Positions 45,355 to 56,249 of a stretch of 64,000 nucleotides of DNA are shown here, piece by piece. The stretch lies in contig NW_026516668.1 of NCBI RefSeq assembly GCF_025766255.1, positions 186,001 through 250,000 on the forward strand, written 5' to 3'. The translations under genes were made by a program, and so were the position numbers. The notes beneath the pieces were generated by a model. It did no database searches, was not told the origin of the DNA, and was given only the letters and a program-made list of their open reading frames with translations. Source of the DNA: Zychaea mexicana (taxonomy: Eukaryota; Mucoromycota; Mucoromycetes; Mucorales; Lichtheimiaceae). Position 1 is the stretch's first letter. Each line of letters starts with the position of its first letter.

Positions 45355-46368
45355 ATGGACACCTACTACCTTTTTGCGTCAAGTGTTGCTGCCCTAACAG
45401 CCCGAGTATTCACGCACCCGAGTATGTGTGGTTCTTTCTAATTCTTCTTTTTGTTTCCATGGCTGTGCTGCACGTCGTCAATGTGTTGTCATGGATCAGT
45501 CTAGACTCATCAATGCTACTGCACAAAACTAGTTGATACGATCAAAACCCGCCTTCAAGTAAGAAGTACTACGGGCCATGAATACCAGCAACTCAAACAG
45601 GTGATTTTACCTGTCGAAGAGTCAAATCGCAATGTCTTTGGCACTCTGCGATCACTATATCGTGGGTTGCCTGTTACTCTCTTGTTCTCAGTCCCGGCCT
45701 TATCTGTTTATTTGACGTGTTACGAAACGACCAAGGCGCACTTGGCTCATCGAGGCGGTCTCTTTGATCGAGATGGCATATTGAACCATCTTGCCTCGGG
45801 CTGCTTGGCCGAAGTAGCAGCAGGCGTCCTCTTTACGCCCATGGAAGTCATGAAAAATCAATTGCAAACACAAGGAGTAGGCTCTTCACGGTCGGCGTGG
45901 TCCTTGGCTCAACACATATGGCAGGCTGAAGGAATCAAGGGATTCTTTCGCGGATACTGGATGGGATTGGCCGTTTTTGTACCTCACACGATGACTTATT
46001 TTGCCGTGTACGAGCAATGCAAAATGGCTTATGCGCGCCATTATAACTACCAACACCAAGGTGATTCAGCACAGCTGCCCATGGGTGCGTATTTATTATG
46101 CTCCGGGGTAGCTAGTACAATGGGTATCATGCTTTCGACGCCTCTGGATATCGTCAAGACACGGTGGCAAATTTCGGCTGCTGAACATGGCGCGGCGTTT
46201 CGACTAGGCCCGTTCGACATAGTAAGACGGATGTGGCAACGAGAGGGTCGATGGCGTGCATTCACGCGAGGTCTCGTCGCAAGAATTGCTTGGGGTATCC
46301 CTACAACGGCGATCAGTATGTCAGTGTTTGAGGCTTTCAAAGATTGGCGAGCCAACCAGAATTCTTAA
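45355..46368 (+). CDS. Mitochondrial carrier family (SLC25) protein
   Basis: Six-helix inner-membrane solute carrier. Exons 45355-45421 and 45533-46368 give 300 residues, the usual length. Three repeats are visible, each with a carrier signature: THPIDTIKTRLQVRSTTG formed across the splice, TPMEVMKNQLQTQ, and TPLDIVKTRWQISAA. The first exon encodes MDTYYLFASSVAALTARVFT, the first helix. Substrate is not assignable from these motifs. Starting at the later ATG near 45601 would lose the first repeat, so the spliced start is preferred. Divergent from the NuiA-like gene. Confidence 0.9.
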
Positions 46369-46616
46369 AGCGACCAATACACAACATACCAGAAACGTTT
46401 TCCCTCCCCATGCCCACCCATACACACCATCGTCAGTCCATGATCCAATTGTATATGCAGCAGACATCTCACTACCAATTCGTCATCTTTTGGTTGCTTT
46501 TTAATAGAGTATGTACTTGTTTTTTTAATTGTCTTAAATTATTAAGTATTGGGGTGGGAAGAGTACATTTTTAGGCGAGCGGAAATTTTCTGTTATTATG
46601 GGTTGGATGTAAATGG

Positions 46617-47893
46617 TTAAAGAAGCGCGTTCACGGCAGCAGCCACCATGGAAACAACAGTTAACCCGGAAGTAATCTGGACCATGGTTGCTCCAGAAGC
46701 GACAGTGGCACGACCAGATGCACCAGATTGTGAAGCGGAGCCGCTATTTGCAGAAGCTGGTTGCATGTGGAGCGTGTTTGATGGGGCAACAACGGAAGCA
46801 GAGCCAGAACCGGAAGCACTAGCCATGGAGGAGGCAGAGCCTGCAGAGCCCTTGGGAGCACCGCTAGCTGAAACAATAGCACGCTGGACTGGCTCGGCGT
46901 CTTCTTCATCATTGGCATGCTTCTTGGATTCGTCACTGTCTTCTTCCTCCTTCTTGGACTTGCTATCGTCGTCTTCTTCTTCGGCGTGCTTTTCCTTGCT
47001 TTCATCTTCTCCATCAATGTCTTTTTCCTTGGCTTCATCTTCTTCCTTGTTCTTGTTCTCGGTCTTCTCGTCATCAATGTTCTTGTTATTTTGCTTTGGG
47101 GCATCTTCTTCGTCAACATCCTTCTCCTTGGCGGTTTCGTCTTCGTCTTTTTCTTCTTCTTCATCTTCGTCCATATCGGCATCCTTCTCCTTAGCGTTAT
47201 CTGCGTCTTTGTCCGTGTCGACGTTCTTTGCGTTGGCTTCGTCGTCTTCCTCTTCGTCATCTTCTTCGACATTCTTGTGTTTTTTAACTTCCTTCTTGCC
47301 TTCTTCTTCTTCCTCGTCTTCATCTTCAACATTAGCTTCACCCGTGGCTTGATGTGGTGGAGGGCCGTCGACGACCTTGGTCATGACAACCAGTTTGGTA
47401 GTAGTCAAGACTTCGTCATCGCCACCGTCTCTTGCTGCTGCTTCTTCGACCTCATCGTTTTCGTCGTTCTCGCTGACATCGTTTGCTTGCGCTGCGGCAA
47501 TGTCTTCACGGTCTTCATCATTCAAGGAATCTGCTGCCATGAGAGGCTGTTCGGCGCTTTCTGTTTCTTCTTCTTCGTTTTCCTCATCATCAGCCATAGG
47601 ACGCATGCCGTGATGATTTCGGGACATAGGCTTTCCACCCTCAGGACGGAAGGCAATATCGCCCTCGCTATTACTATGAGGCTGCTGCTGTTGTTGTTGT
47701 TGTTGTTGTTGTTGTTGCTGGCTCTCCTCAGCCGCACGGGCTATTTAGCGCCAAAAAGAAGTTTCAACAACAAAGTGTTAACATTCGAAACAATTATATG
47801 CTGATTTCCATTCAAGAAAAATGAATGAGTGAGAGACTTACCCATCATGACCGTAAGTGCTAACAGTACAATATAGACCTTCTTGGAGTGCAT
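46617..47893 (-). CDS. Secreted acidic protein with likely GPI anchor
   Basis: Exons 47842-47893 and 46617-47740 give 391 residues. The first exon is a signal peptide (MHSKKVYIVLLALTVMM). It is followed by a poly-Q tract encoded by CAA/CAG repeats (about 11 Gln), then over 200 residues dominated by Asp, Glu and Lys (for example EEDDEEEDDEANAKNVDTDK), then a Ser/Ala/Gly-rich stalk and a C-terminal hydrophobic tail (GLTVVSMVAAAVNALL). This is the plan of a cell-surface GPI-anchored fungal protein; the anchor is inferred from the tail. Function unknown. The acidic repeats create long shadow frames on the other strand. Confidence 0.75.
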
Positions 47894-48820
47894 AATGTTG
47901 TGTAGATTTGAAAGGAATAAACAGGTGAAAAGAAAAAATTCTCCAACTTGCTAAATGTTCCCAGTGTATTTATAACGGAATATGTCCATCGTCAAGGGGG
48001 AGCACCGGGTGTGGAAGTCAAGCAGCAACGAGAGAGGGCGAGAGCTTAGGTATGCTCAAAGGCATCTACTAACTGTTGTAAAATTTGAATTGCAACGCTA
48101 GATTGTCGTGGCAAACAACATTGCCAGTTGATTTTCAAAAAGTGTGGGCCTCTGTTGTGGTCTCTAGAATATCTTTAAAATGTGAAATGTGATACGCCAT
48201 CGTCAATATCTCTAAAAAGTATTAGAAGAGAAGCATATATGCTTAATTACAAGGGCTAGATGATATGCATTATCTCTTCAAAAACAACAGTTTCTTTTTT
48301 CCACTTACTATACTATTGCTGTACTAATCATTCCGATGACGAAAAGTACTTACTACTGCTTTTTAACTTTTCACTGTTGCATCAAGCTCGGTCACATTAT
48401 ACATGGAGATTTTCACTTTCACTTTGGAATGTCATCAGCGGCTGGACCCGATATTTCGATTCTGTCCTAGTGCATAATATCCAGATATACAGACGGCCAT
48501 TGGTAAAACGAAGGTGCCCCTCTCAATATTATCTCTGCGTTGCTTACATAGTTTGTCAACGATCAAGTTTATGCGTTCGTTTGTTAATTCCAATGAATAT
48601 TTGTCGATCTTTTAATTTCCAAATAATCAGTTACAGGCGAAGTTAACACAAACCTACTTGCATCAGCATGAAATCACCACTGCCATCGTTCTGATTTGCT
48701 GGCTAAAGTATTTGTAAGCGACATGACATGGAAAAAGCGCACAACGGAGTTTTCCGAGCATTGATAAGCTATTGGCTGAAGGGATTGCTGACAAAGGATC
48801 GGTATAAGAAATGCATGGCA
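47894..48820. other. Intergenic, no gene recognised
   Basis: About 0.9 kb between the GPI-type protein promoter and the sulfiredoxin TATA box. The frame 48260-48646 has no motif. AT-rich. Confidence 0.45.
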
Positions 48821-48827
48821 TATAAAA
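48821..48827 (+). promoter_or_regulatory. TATA box of the sulfiredoxin gene
   Basis: TATAAAA, 58 bp before the chosen ATG at 48885. It would place the transcript start near 48850. Confidence 0.55.
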
Positions 48828-48884
48828 GCCGAGAAGTTTCTTTCTTCTTTCTCCTGATTCATGCAACGGTTCTTTCTACGAAAA

Positions 48885-49404
48885 ATGGCTACTGATAGCA
48901 GCAAGAAAGTTGACAATTACTCCATTCATGGGAATTCTGTAGAAGAGGTACAGACAGTGTGTATACACGTAGTGACCGACTAGGCATGCTAATATAACTG
49001 AAAACATTTTATGAGCAGATCTATGATATCCCTATGGGTGCTATTAATCGTCCGATTCCATCCATACTCGATAGAGAAAAGGTTGAAGGGATGAAAAAGC
49101 AAATGCAAGTTGAAGAAAGCAAGGATGATTTGACGCCTATTGTAAGATTTAATTATCTTCCTTATCCTGTGGATGACACACAGTCATGCGTAGTGTATTG
49201 AACTTACCCTGTTTGTTCCATATTTAGGATGTGCATCACGTTCAGTATAAGGGTCAAGACTATTATTTTGCATTTGGGGGCTGTCATCGTTGGGCTGCAC
49301 ACAAGGAACTTGGAAAGGAAAATATACGTGGAAAGCTTATTAACACGCCACCAGCAATGATGAAGACATACCTCGGTGCTTCATCGCCATTCAAAGATGC
49401 CTAA
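48885..49404 (+). CDS. SRX1: Sulfiredoxin
   Basis: ATP-dependent repair enzyme that reduces over-oxidised (sulfinic) 2-Cys peroxiredoxins. Exons 48885-48947, 49019-49141 and 49228-49404 give 120 residues. The catalytic motif FGGCHRW is present near residue 85, as are PMGAINRPIPSILD at the N-terminal part and YYFAFGG. The C terminus (PPAMMKTYLGAS) is also family-like. An upstream in-frame ATG at 48861 would add MQRFFLRK, possibly a presequence, but it lies very close to the predicted transcript start, so 48885 is preferred. Convergent with the phospholipase gene. Confidence 0.92.
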
Positions 49405-49580
49405 AAGACTCATTGCACGATGCCAACATTCAAAACGATCTCTGAAGAAACATACCTCTCTCCTCCCTTCTTTCTCCCCAATATTTTTATGCTTCCACAC
49501 ATCATGTATATGTTGTTGCTTTATTATTATAAATTCTGTGTATATGTAGAATAAATCAAACTGAATAAAATGCAGTAAGT

Positions 49581-51255
49581 TTAGCTTGTAGAGAATACAT
49601 CGTTTTCACCAGGGCAGTAAACTGGTCGTTCTGCGTCGTATTCAGCTTTTAATTCTTTTTCACCTCTTGGTAGAAACATTTGATTCCACAGAAGCTATAT
49701 AATTATGCAAGTTAATTTAAAATGCGTTCTTTTTCGTTAATTTCCTATCCGTCAAGAAGATTGGTACAAACCTTGGCAAAGAACTCATGTGCAAGTATAT
49801 TTGGATGGAAACCATCGATGTTGCTAAAATTGCATATTGATTAGCCAGTTGTTCCATTTTTTATGATCATTGGAAAAAGATGTTACCTCTGAATCGTGTA
49901 AGGTATAGCTTTTGTATCGATATCAAAGGGCTGATACATCACACCAAATGTAGCATCGGATCCATATGGCTCAAACTGCTTTGCTAAGTTTTTCAGAGCG
50001 ATATTAAAAGCAACCACGTTGGCGGCAATGACGGTATTCCCTATACCCAAGGGAAGATGACAGCAGTAGCACTCTTTTTCGTGGATGTCGAACGACGGGT
50101 TATCGCAGAATTTCTTCTGATACCCTTTGTGCTTTTCTGTGGCGTCAAGTCCGTTTTCAGAATGGAACAAACCGACTATAGGTGACAGACGTATTGTTTT
50201 GTCAGTCGCTGTTGTGGATCATGTTTCTTTACTGAACAGCAGAATTCAAGAATGTAAGTATTACCCAAGTTAATAAAAGCATAATCGACATTGTCTTTTA
50301 GCAACTGAAGTCCCTTCGATACACGCTGACCATAATCAGCGATCATGTATGACGGATAGCATGATACGGACAAATCGTTTTGGCCAATGAAAATTGTAAT
50401 CACTTTCCATTCATTGGCAAGAGGCGAGTCTTTGCCAATTTTTGGTAATAAATACTCAATCTGTTTCTCCATAGTGTCGGAGGTGCCTCCTGGAATTGCA
50501 GCATTGAAATGATCCACGGATTCCCTGAATTGAGATAGTTTCAATGTCAGTTGTACTTGTCGATTCTTTTAAGCATTTAACTTTATGTTGCCTAGAGATT
50601 TACACTAAAGTTTCCTTCGTACAAAAGAATGTGCCTAAAAGATAAAAGCCATACGTTAAACACTATGGTAAATTAGCCGAAGGCTGCATAAAAAAGGGCT
50701 TACCTTCACATATGGGCAGCTGTCGCACACCCTTTGATGCACCGGTTACAGCGCCAGATGGAGTGTAATGGCTGATAAAATTGGGTAAACTGACTGCCCC
50801 TTTGTCCTAATTACAAAATACCTTTTTTTGTTAGTTGAACAAGTGAAGGGAAAAAGGTTTTCTAGTGCACATAGCTTCCTTACACCGCCCATGTCAAAGC
50901 TAAGGCCTCGATATTCTTTGAACGACTCTGATGTTATACAGTCTTCTTCGGAATTAATCATTGCTACACCAGCGGAAATGCTTATGATAACAATAACGAG
51001 TATTTGTGGTCAGCTACTGGGCTTCTATTCACTCTGCCACCGAAATTAGAGCGCCTAATAGTTAGTTTACCTATCGCCAATGGCAGCAATTGCCACAATG
51101 TCAGCGGGGCGCAAGTTGTGGATGTTCTCTGGACGTTTCGTAGGCTGCAGTTTGGGACACTGTGAGATATTCGGAGCGTAGGTTGGCTTCATGGCACCTG
51201 CGCTGACATAGCAGTGAGAGAAGAATGCCACCAAAAGCACATAAATAGCAAGCAT
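49581..51255 (-). CDS. Secreted GDSL/SGNH phospholipase (PLB1-like)
   Basis: Serine esterase of the phospholipase B/GDSL class acting on glycerolipids outside the cell or in the secretory path. Exons 51071-51255, 50884-50980, 50704-50806, 50604-50634, 50265-50524, 49887-50175, 49772-49823 and 49581-49694 give 376 residues. A signal peptide (MLAIYVLLVAFFSHCYVSAG) opens the protein. The nucleophile block IAAIGDSISAG is formed by splicing exon 1 to exon 2 in the Ser codon. Block III is IFIGQNDLS and the catalytic Asp-His block is IDGFHPN. Cysteine pairs in the exon-6 region (CDNPS, ECYCC) suggest disulfides. The 31-nt exon 50604-50634 has a modest donor and is the least certain junction. Confidence 0.88.
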
Positions 51256-54223
51256 TTTTCCACTAGAATATGAAATTTACAGAAAAGAAGAAGAAGTTTA
51301 AAAGAAAGAAATACCCGGGAAAACAAGTGTTAAATAAGGAGGGGAGATCGTCAGTTCCCTCTATCCAACCTTACAGGAATCACACTAGTACTATGGCTGA
51401 TTCTGCTCGTTTTTTTTCCTCAGATGCCTTAGGCGGGTCTTTTAGGGAGAATCTACATGCAAATGGTGGCAACCTACAAGAAATGCTGTAAGTTTAGGTT
51501 ACAAAATCGAAAGGAGAATAAGCAGGGGTTATCATAGAGCCAATGAGCTAGACGCGGAGCAGTAGAGGGGCTGCTGAGGGAGCTGTTTTCTTGTCCATGG
51601 AATTTGAGGGAACTAGAAGAGCATACCGATGTGCTGGGAATAACCGATGCGTGCTAGTTTTTGCCAGCTCACTCGTATCGTAACAAAAAAAAGAAAGCTC
51701 AATTCTCTAATACGAGCATTGCAAATGTTACGCTAGGCTTGTCTGTCAATACGCCTGAACTTTTAAAAAAAGGCATGAGACTTTAAGTGTCAAAAGCAGC
51801 TGATTGATGCAGCAAGCAGAGTAGTTGCGTTGCTGGGTAAAAGCAAAAGAGGTCATGGCAGGTATGCACGCCGATATGCATGCTTCAATTTATGGCGTCT
51901 ATATACTATTATTTTAAAAGAGTGATGAAGAATACTATACAAGGGGCATATTATGTGTGCACACACCACATTGATGAAATTTCAACCAAGGAGTACTAAA
52001 TATATGACGCAACATTATGTAAGCTGGTAGCTGTATAGTCATTACAAAGAAGGATATGGCTTTATTCGAATAGCCAACTAATATCAACACCATAATGAAA
52101 ACTCATTTCTTATCAGGCACCGTCGATTGTAGGGCACTTAAAAGTTTATTTTTCAGGAGCCAATGAAAACACCTTTCTGAAACGGCTGTTGTGAGGGCTC
52201 CAATGAGGACGGTAAGAGCGATCGGCTTACGGAGGTTGACTATCTGCATTGAGCGTCCTGCGCTGTTTGACGTAGAACGCGTGTTTTTCATTGACAATCT
52301 CAAGCTCAACTTAATATGAAAGAAAAAAACCTGGTCGTCCTGGCATAGATCTCGAAGGCACCATTTTGTTCTGTCGTTTGATTGTAATTGACGTTTAAAC
52401 ACACGTAGCAACAACACCCGCCCTATGACTAGCACATTTCAAGTTCAGAACAACGCCAAGTCTAATAGCATTAGCCTCGCCATCAACATCCAAGATAATA
52501 ATCTCAACAGTCCGTCGCTACCGCACCAAATCTTTGTGGTAATAACAGAAATCCGTAATTACTTTGAGCGACAGCCGAGACGGTATCTGCTGGCAACTTG
52601 CTTTACAATAAGGATCAATTAGCAGAAGACCAAGATACGGACCATGCATTGTGACGAGGATTCTGACTAGTGGAAAGATGAATTCGACGAGAACTAGGCG
52701 TCAGTGATACTAGGCACTCGGCTGGTGCCATTTAAAAATACATGTACTGGCTGCGACAAGGAACGGGCCCACAAGTGTGCAAAATTTTGGTCGATCGCTA
52801 TTTGACAAAGATGCTTGGAGACAATCGAGAAAAGTCTTGAAAGGCATTCCGCGAAGGCCAAATGCCTGTTCTTATTCAGGGTTTTCATTTTACTAAATAT
52901 TGGCAAGGACAGTGATAGTGTTTGGCCATGTATCAGTGCCGCCGTGGTACAGAATCTTTGGAAGGAGGCTATCATCTTAGAATGTCATTCGCACAATCGG
53001 CTCTTTTGGGACAAGCCCAGAATTGACGGACGCTTTGCTTGCAGATCACCGCCTCAACTACCATAACATTGATGTATGTACTTTAAAGATGCAATAATTA
53101 TTATCCATGGTTATGCGGTTGCGAAGATATTTTTTAATGTCAGGTGGGCACTGTAAGCAAATTTTGAAAGTTCATAAAGGCCATTAAGAGCCTTGGCTTA
53201 AACAATGCATTAAAGACCTTCGAGTATCACTTGGTCTTCTTTTTACGTGCGCTGTGTCAGGAGTTCATCCGACAACACTCTTGAATCAAAGTACGAAACG
53301 CCGTCAATGTCAATTCCGAACCAGCATCACTAGAAGATTTTGCTACATGGGTATTCTAGGTGCACAATACGATTCTATCAGCAAGAAACAATATACTCTA
53401 CATCCAGTTCTTCCAGTACATACTGATGCACCTTCTCAACATAATCATGTACGATCATTTTTTAAACATATCGAGGAAATAGACAACATGATTTTAGCAC
53501 ATCTTCGACGCTTTGGAACAAGGATGACATAGTAAGTGAAGACATTTTTTTACAAGGCACCCGAGCACTTGCGCGGCTAATAAGTGGAGGAATATTAAGA
53601 ACGCAGCAGTCTCCAAAAAGCAAACGTTTCGACTCTACCACCAAGAGTTTGACGTACAACTCCAAGTCCCAAGAAGAAAATGCGACATACCTGATGCCCG
53701 ACAACGTGCCTCTAAAAAATACGTCGCCTTGATGATATCTCACAGTCCTTCTTGGCTTCAATAAAATCTCTATCTTCCGTCGATTCACAGTCTGCAAAGC
53801 AACAGCGATCCCAGTGACCAAGAGCCATTGCGCCAGCACCGCTATGCTTTTCTTATACACAGCCTTTCCAAATACAATAAAGTTGGAAATTGTACAAAAT
53901 ATGTCGACCAACATCGCAACGAAATTCTATAGAGCTTATCGCCCACCAGTACAAATTTCTCTTAGACGCTTATTTACCGTCGAATCCTCACGGCAACCAT
54001 ATATCACGTAGATTTTGGATGGTCTATCACCTAAACGAAAAGTACATATACATGCAAAAAGTGCAAGGAAACGACTGGTAAAGGAGGATCTAGACAGAGC
54101 CTTGAATGTCTACGCTATGTAATATGGATAACACAAATTTACACTTTAGTAATCTTTGTTTTACGTAAACTTATAAATATCATCTCGCACTTTTTCGTCT
54201 TTTTACTTGCTGCTCATACAAAC
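51256..54223. other. Intergenic with decayed coding remnants
   Basis: About 3 kb without an intact gene. Between 52100 and 54080 short plus- and minus-strand frames look like fragments of old coding sequence, for example FRTSITRRFCYMGILGAQYD near 53320 and HQYKFLLDAYLPSNPHGNHI near 53945. These frames are separated by stops and belong to no family I recognise. A decayed transposable element is likely but unproven. Confidence 0.4.
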
Positions 54224-54328
54224 GACGTTTAGGGTAGCGTACCTTCGTTAAGTACAGGTCTTTCGCCTTTTACCAGTTTACTTTGAAAGGTTATGGATGT
54301 AAGTAAGGTACGCTACCCTAAACGTCTC
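54224..54328. mobile_element. Short element with perfect 22-bp terminal inverted repeats
   Basis: GACGTTTAGGGTAGCGTACC plus TT at 54224-54245 is exactly reverse-complemented at 54307-54328. About 61 bp lie between. The size (105 bp) and structure resemble a minimal MITE or a foldback element. It lies about 200 bp before the amidohydrolase start. The arms contain TTTAGGG once, which is not a telomere repeat array. Confidence 0.75.
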
Positions 54329-54457
54329 TATTATAAAATGGAAGGAGCGCCCTTTTTGGTTAATCAACTCCAGCTATACTACTGGTTCCCGAGCCGATAG
54401 TGACTTCGGTATCGTTTCACTTTTAAAGATAAGAGCATGGCGGAGATTGTTGAGAGG

Positions 54458-54465
54458 TATAAAAA
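54458..54465 (+). promoter_or_regulatory. TATA box of the amidohydrolase gene
   Basis: TATAAAAA, inside the palindrome GGTATAAAAATACC, 70 bp before the ATG at 54535. The following pyrimidine-rich stretch is a plausible start region. Confidence 0.6.
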
Positions 54466-54534
54466 TACCAAGGTTGCTTCGAAATATAAAAAAGCTATTT
54501 TTTTCTTTCTCACCAATATTTTATTTTCAAAACA

Positions 54535-56068
54535 ATGCTGTATATCAACGGAACCATCGTTACTATGAACAAGAAGCGTGAAATCATCAAGGATGGCGCT
54601 ATCTTGGTTGAGGGCTCGCGTATCAAACAAGTCGGCAAGACTACCGAATTGGTTGCTGCCAACCCTGACGAGGCTACCTATGACTTGGAAAACAAGGTCA
54701 TCATTCCTGGTCTTATCGATACTCATGTGCACTTGGCACAAGCGCTCCTCCGTGGCTCTGGTGATGACTGCGAGTTGATTCAGTGGCTGTGCCAGACGGT
54801 TTGGGTTTTGCAAGGCCAAATGACTGCTGAAGAAGCCTATGGCAGTGCCCGTTTGTGTATTGCGGAGATGCTGAAGTCGGGCACGACTTGCTTTTTGGAA
54901 GCCATGTGCGCCGATCGTTATGGTTTCAACGGTATTGCCAAGGCCGTGGAAGAGTCCGGTATTCGTGGCTGCTTGGGCAAGATTGTCATGGACGTGGGCA
55001 AGTATGCATCGCAAGATGCTTGGTCGATGCATCCTGGTCTAGTCGAAACCCGTGAGCAGAGCTTGTTGGGTGCTTTGGACATGCACGACAAATGGCATGG
55101 CAAGGCTGATGATCGTATCCGTAAGTTTTTGCTCTTCACAGCTCATTTACCGGCCAATAACTGACGGATTACATGCAAAATATCCTAGATGTTTGGTTTG
55201 GTGCTCGCACACCCCCTGGTATTAGCGTTGACTTGCTCAAGGAAATGACCCAAATCTCGCGCGAGCGTGGTATCCGTATCACAATGCACTGTGCTGAAGT
55301 CGAGGCCGACAAGGTTCACTATCGCGAAAACCACGGCATGACCGCTGGTGAATTCTGTCAGGATGTTGGCCTGCTCGGCGACCAGACTGTATTGGTGCAT
55401 ATGATCTGGTTAGATGATCCCGATTTCAAATTGTTGGCCGAAACTGGCACACACGTTTCACATAATCCATCGTCCAACAGCAAGTTGGCATCTGGTGTTG
55501 CTCCCATCCCGCGTCTTTTGGAAGCTGGTGTCAATGTCGGTCTTGGTTGTGATGGCGGCCCTAGCAACAATAACTACGGTAACCTCATTAAAGCTTATTC
55601 AATTTGCCCAAGCTTTTCTTCCTGATACTGATTCTTCTCATGACAACGCATGTAGATCTGATTATGGAAATGAAGCTTGCAGCGCTTATCCACAAAGCCG
55701 TGTCCTGCAACCCGGTTACCATGCCAGCTGAAACTATTCTTGAAATGGCAACCATCAATGGTGCCAAGGCTGTTGGATTGGAGCACGAAATAGGATCGCT
55801 TGAAGTAGGCAAAAAGGCCGATTTCGTTGTGCTTGATTTCGAAAGCAAGCTGCACACGACCCCTTCGCCCAACCCAATTTCGACTTTAGTGTACTGTGCC
55901 ACTGGTGGTGAAGTCGAAACCGTTGTCATTGATGGCCGTATGGTTGTCGAAAAGGGCGAGCTGTTGACTATGGACGAGGAGGGAATTAAACGTGAAGCAA
56001 GACGTCATGCCGATAACCTCTACGAACGCGCTGGATTCCGGGGCAAACCCAAGTGGCCCATTGTTTGA
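54535..56068 (+). CDS. ATZ/TRZ-type amidohydrolase (deaminase-like)
   Basis: Metal-dependent hydrolase of the amidohydrolase superfamily, the group holding atrazine/guanine-type deaminases. Exons 54535-55120, 55189-55578 and 55656-56068 give 462 residues. Metal ligands are His64 and His66 in DTHVHLAQ, a third His in MHCAEVEADK, a fourth likely in LVHMIWLDD and the Asp in GLGCDGGPSNNNYD. Substrate-side motifs such as LLRGSGDD and the C-terminal GKKADFVVLD are typical. The exact substrate is not determinable; an amine-bearing ring is the usual type. The first splice supplies a His (RIHVWFGARTPPG). Protein is cytosolic, with no targeting signal. Confidence 0.88.
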
Positions 56069-56110
56069 GGCTCCTTTTTGGCGCGTATACGACTACATTG
56101 TCGATGAGTA

Positions 56111-56249
56111 GTGGTTGCAGTAACCCACTCCAAAAAACTGAGTAAGTGCACAGCTGCGTTATTATATTGATGTGATTGTTTTTACTTGTTTTTTCTCCTT
56201 TCTTCTTCGGTGGTTGCAGGCAACCCACGGTAAAAAAACTGAGTAAGTG
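56111..56249 (+). repeat. Duplicated exon-like motif 3' of the amidohydrolase gene
   Basis: Copy 1 (56111-56149) and copy 2 (56210-56249) share GTGGTTGCAG, AACCCAC and AAAAAACTGAGTAAGTG. Each reads as a splice acceptor (GGTTGCAG), a 21-23 nt segment, then a splice donor (GTAAGTG). The 72-nt stretch between them, GTAAGTGC to TTGCAG, has the form of a normal intron. In copy 2, GTGGTTGC and GCAACCCAC can also pair as a hairpin. Confidence 0.6.

Noticed and set aside
46648..47352. Plus-strand Ser-rich frame of 234 codons
   Set aside because: Same cause: antisense of the acidic repeat region, with no promoter, motif or splice support.
46917..47804. Long plus-strand open frame (295 codons) rich in Phe, Leu, Val
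   Set aside because: It is the antisense shadow of the Asp/Glu/Lys repeats of the GPI-type gene. GAA/GAT codons read backwards give TTC/ATC, which makes a false hydrophobic protein.
51270..51491. Small plus-strand ORF starting MKFTEKKKKFKRKK
   Set aside because: Lies in the phospholipase promoter, is lysine-rich low complexity and has no motif or splice continuation.
54224..54328. Telomere-like repeat
   Set aside because: TTTAGGG occurs only once per arm and is not tandem; the structure is a terminal inverted repeat.
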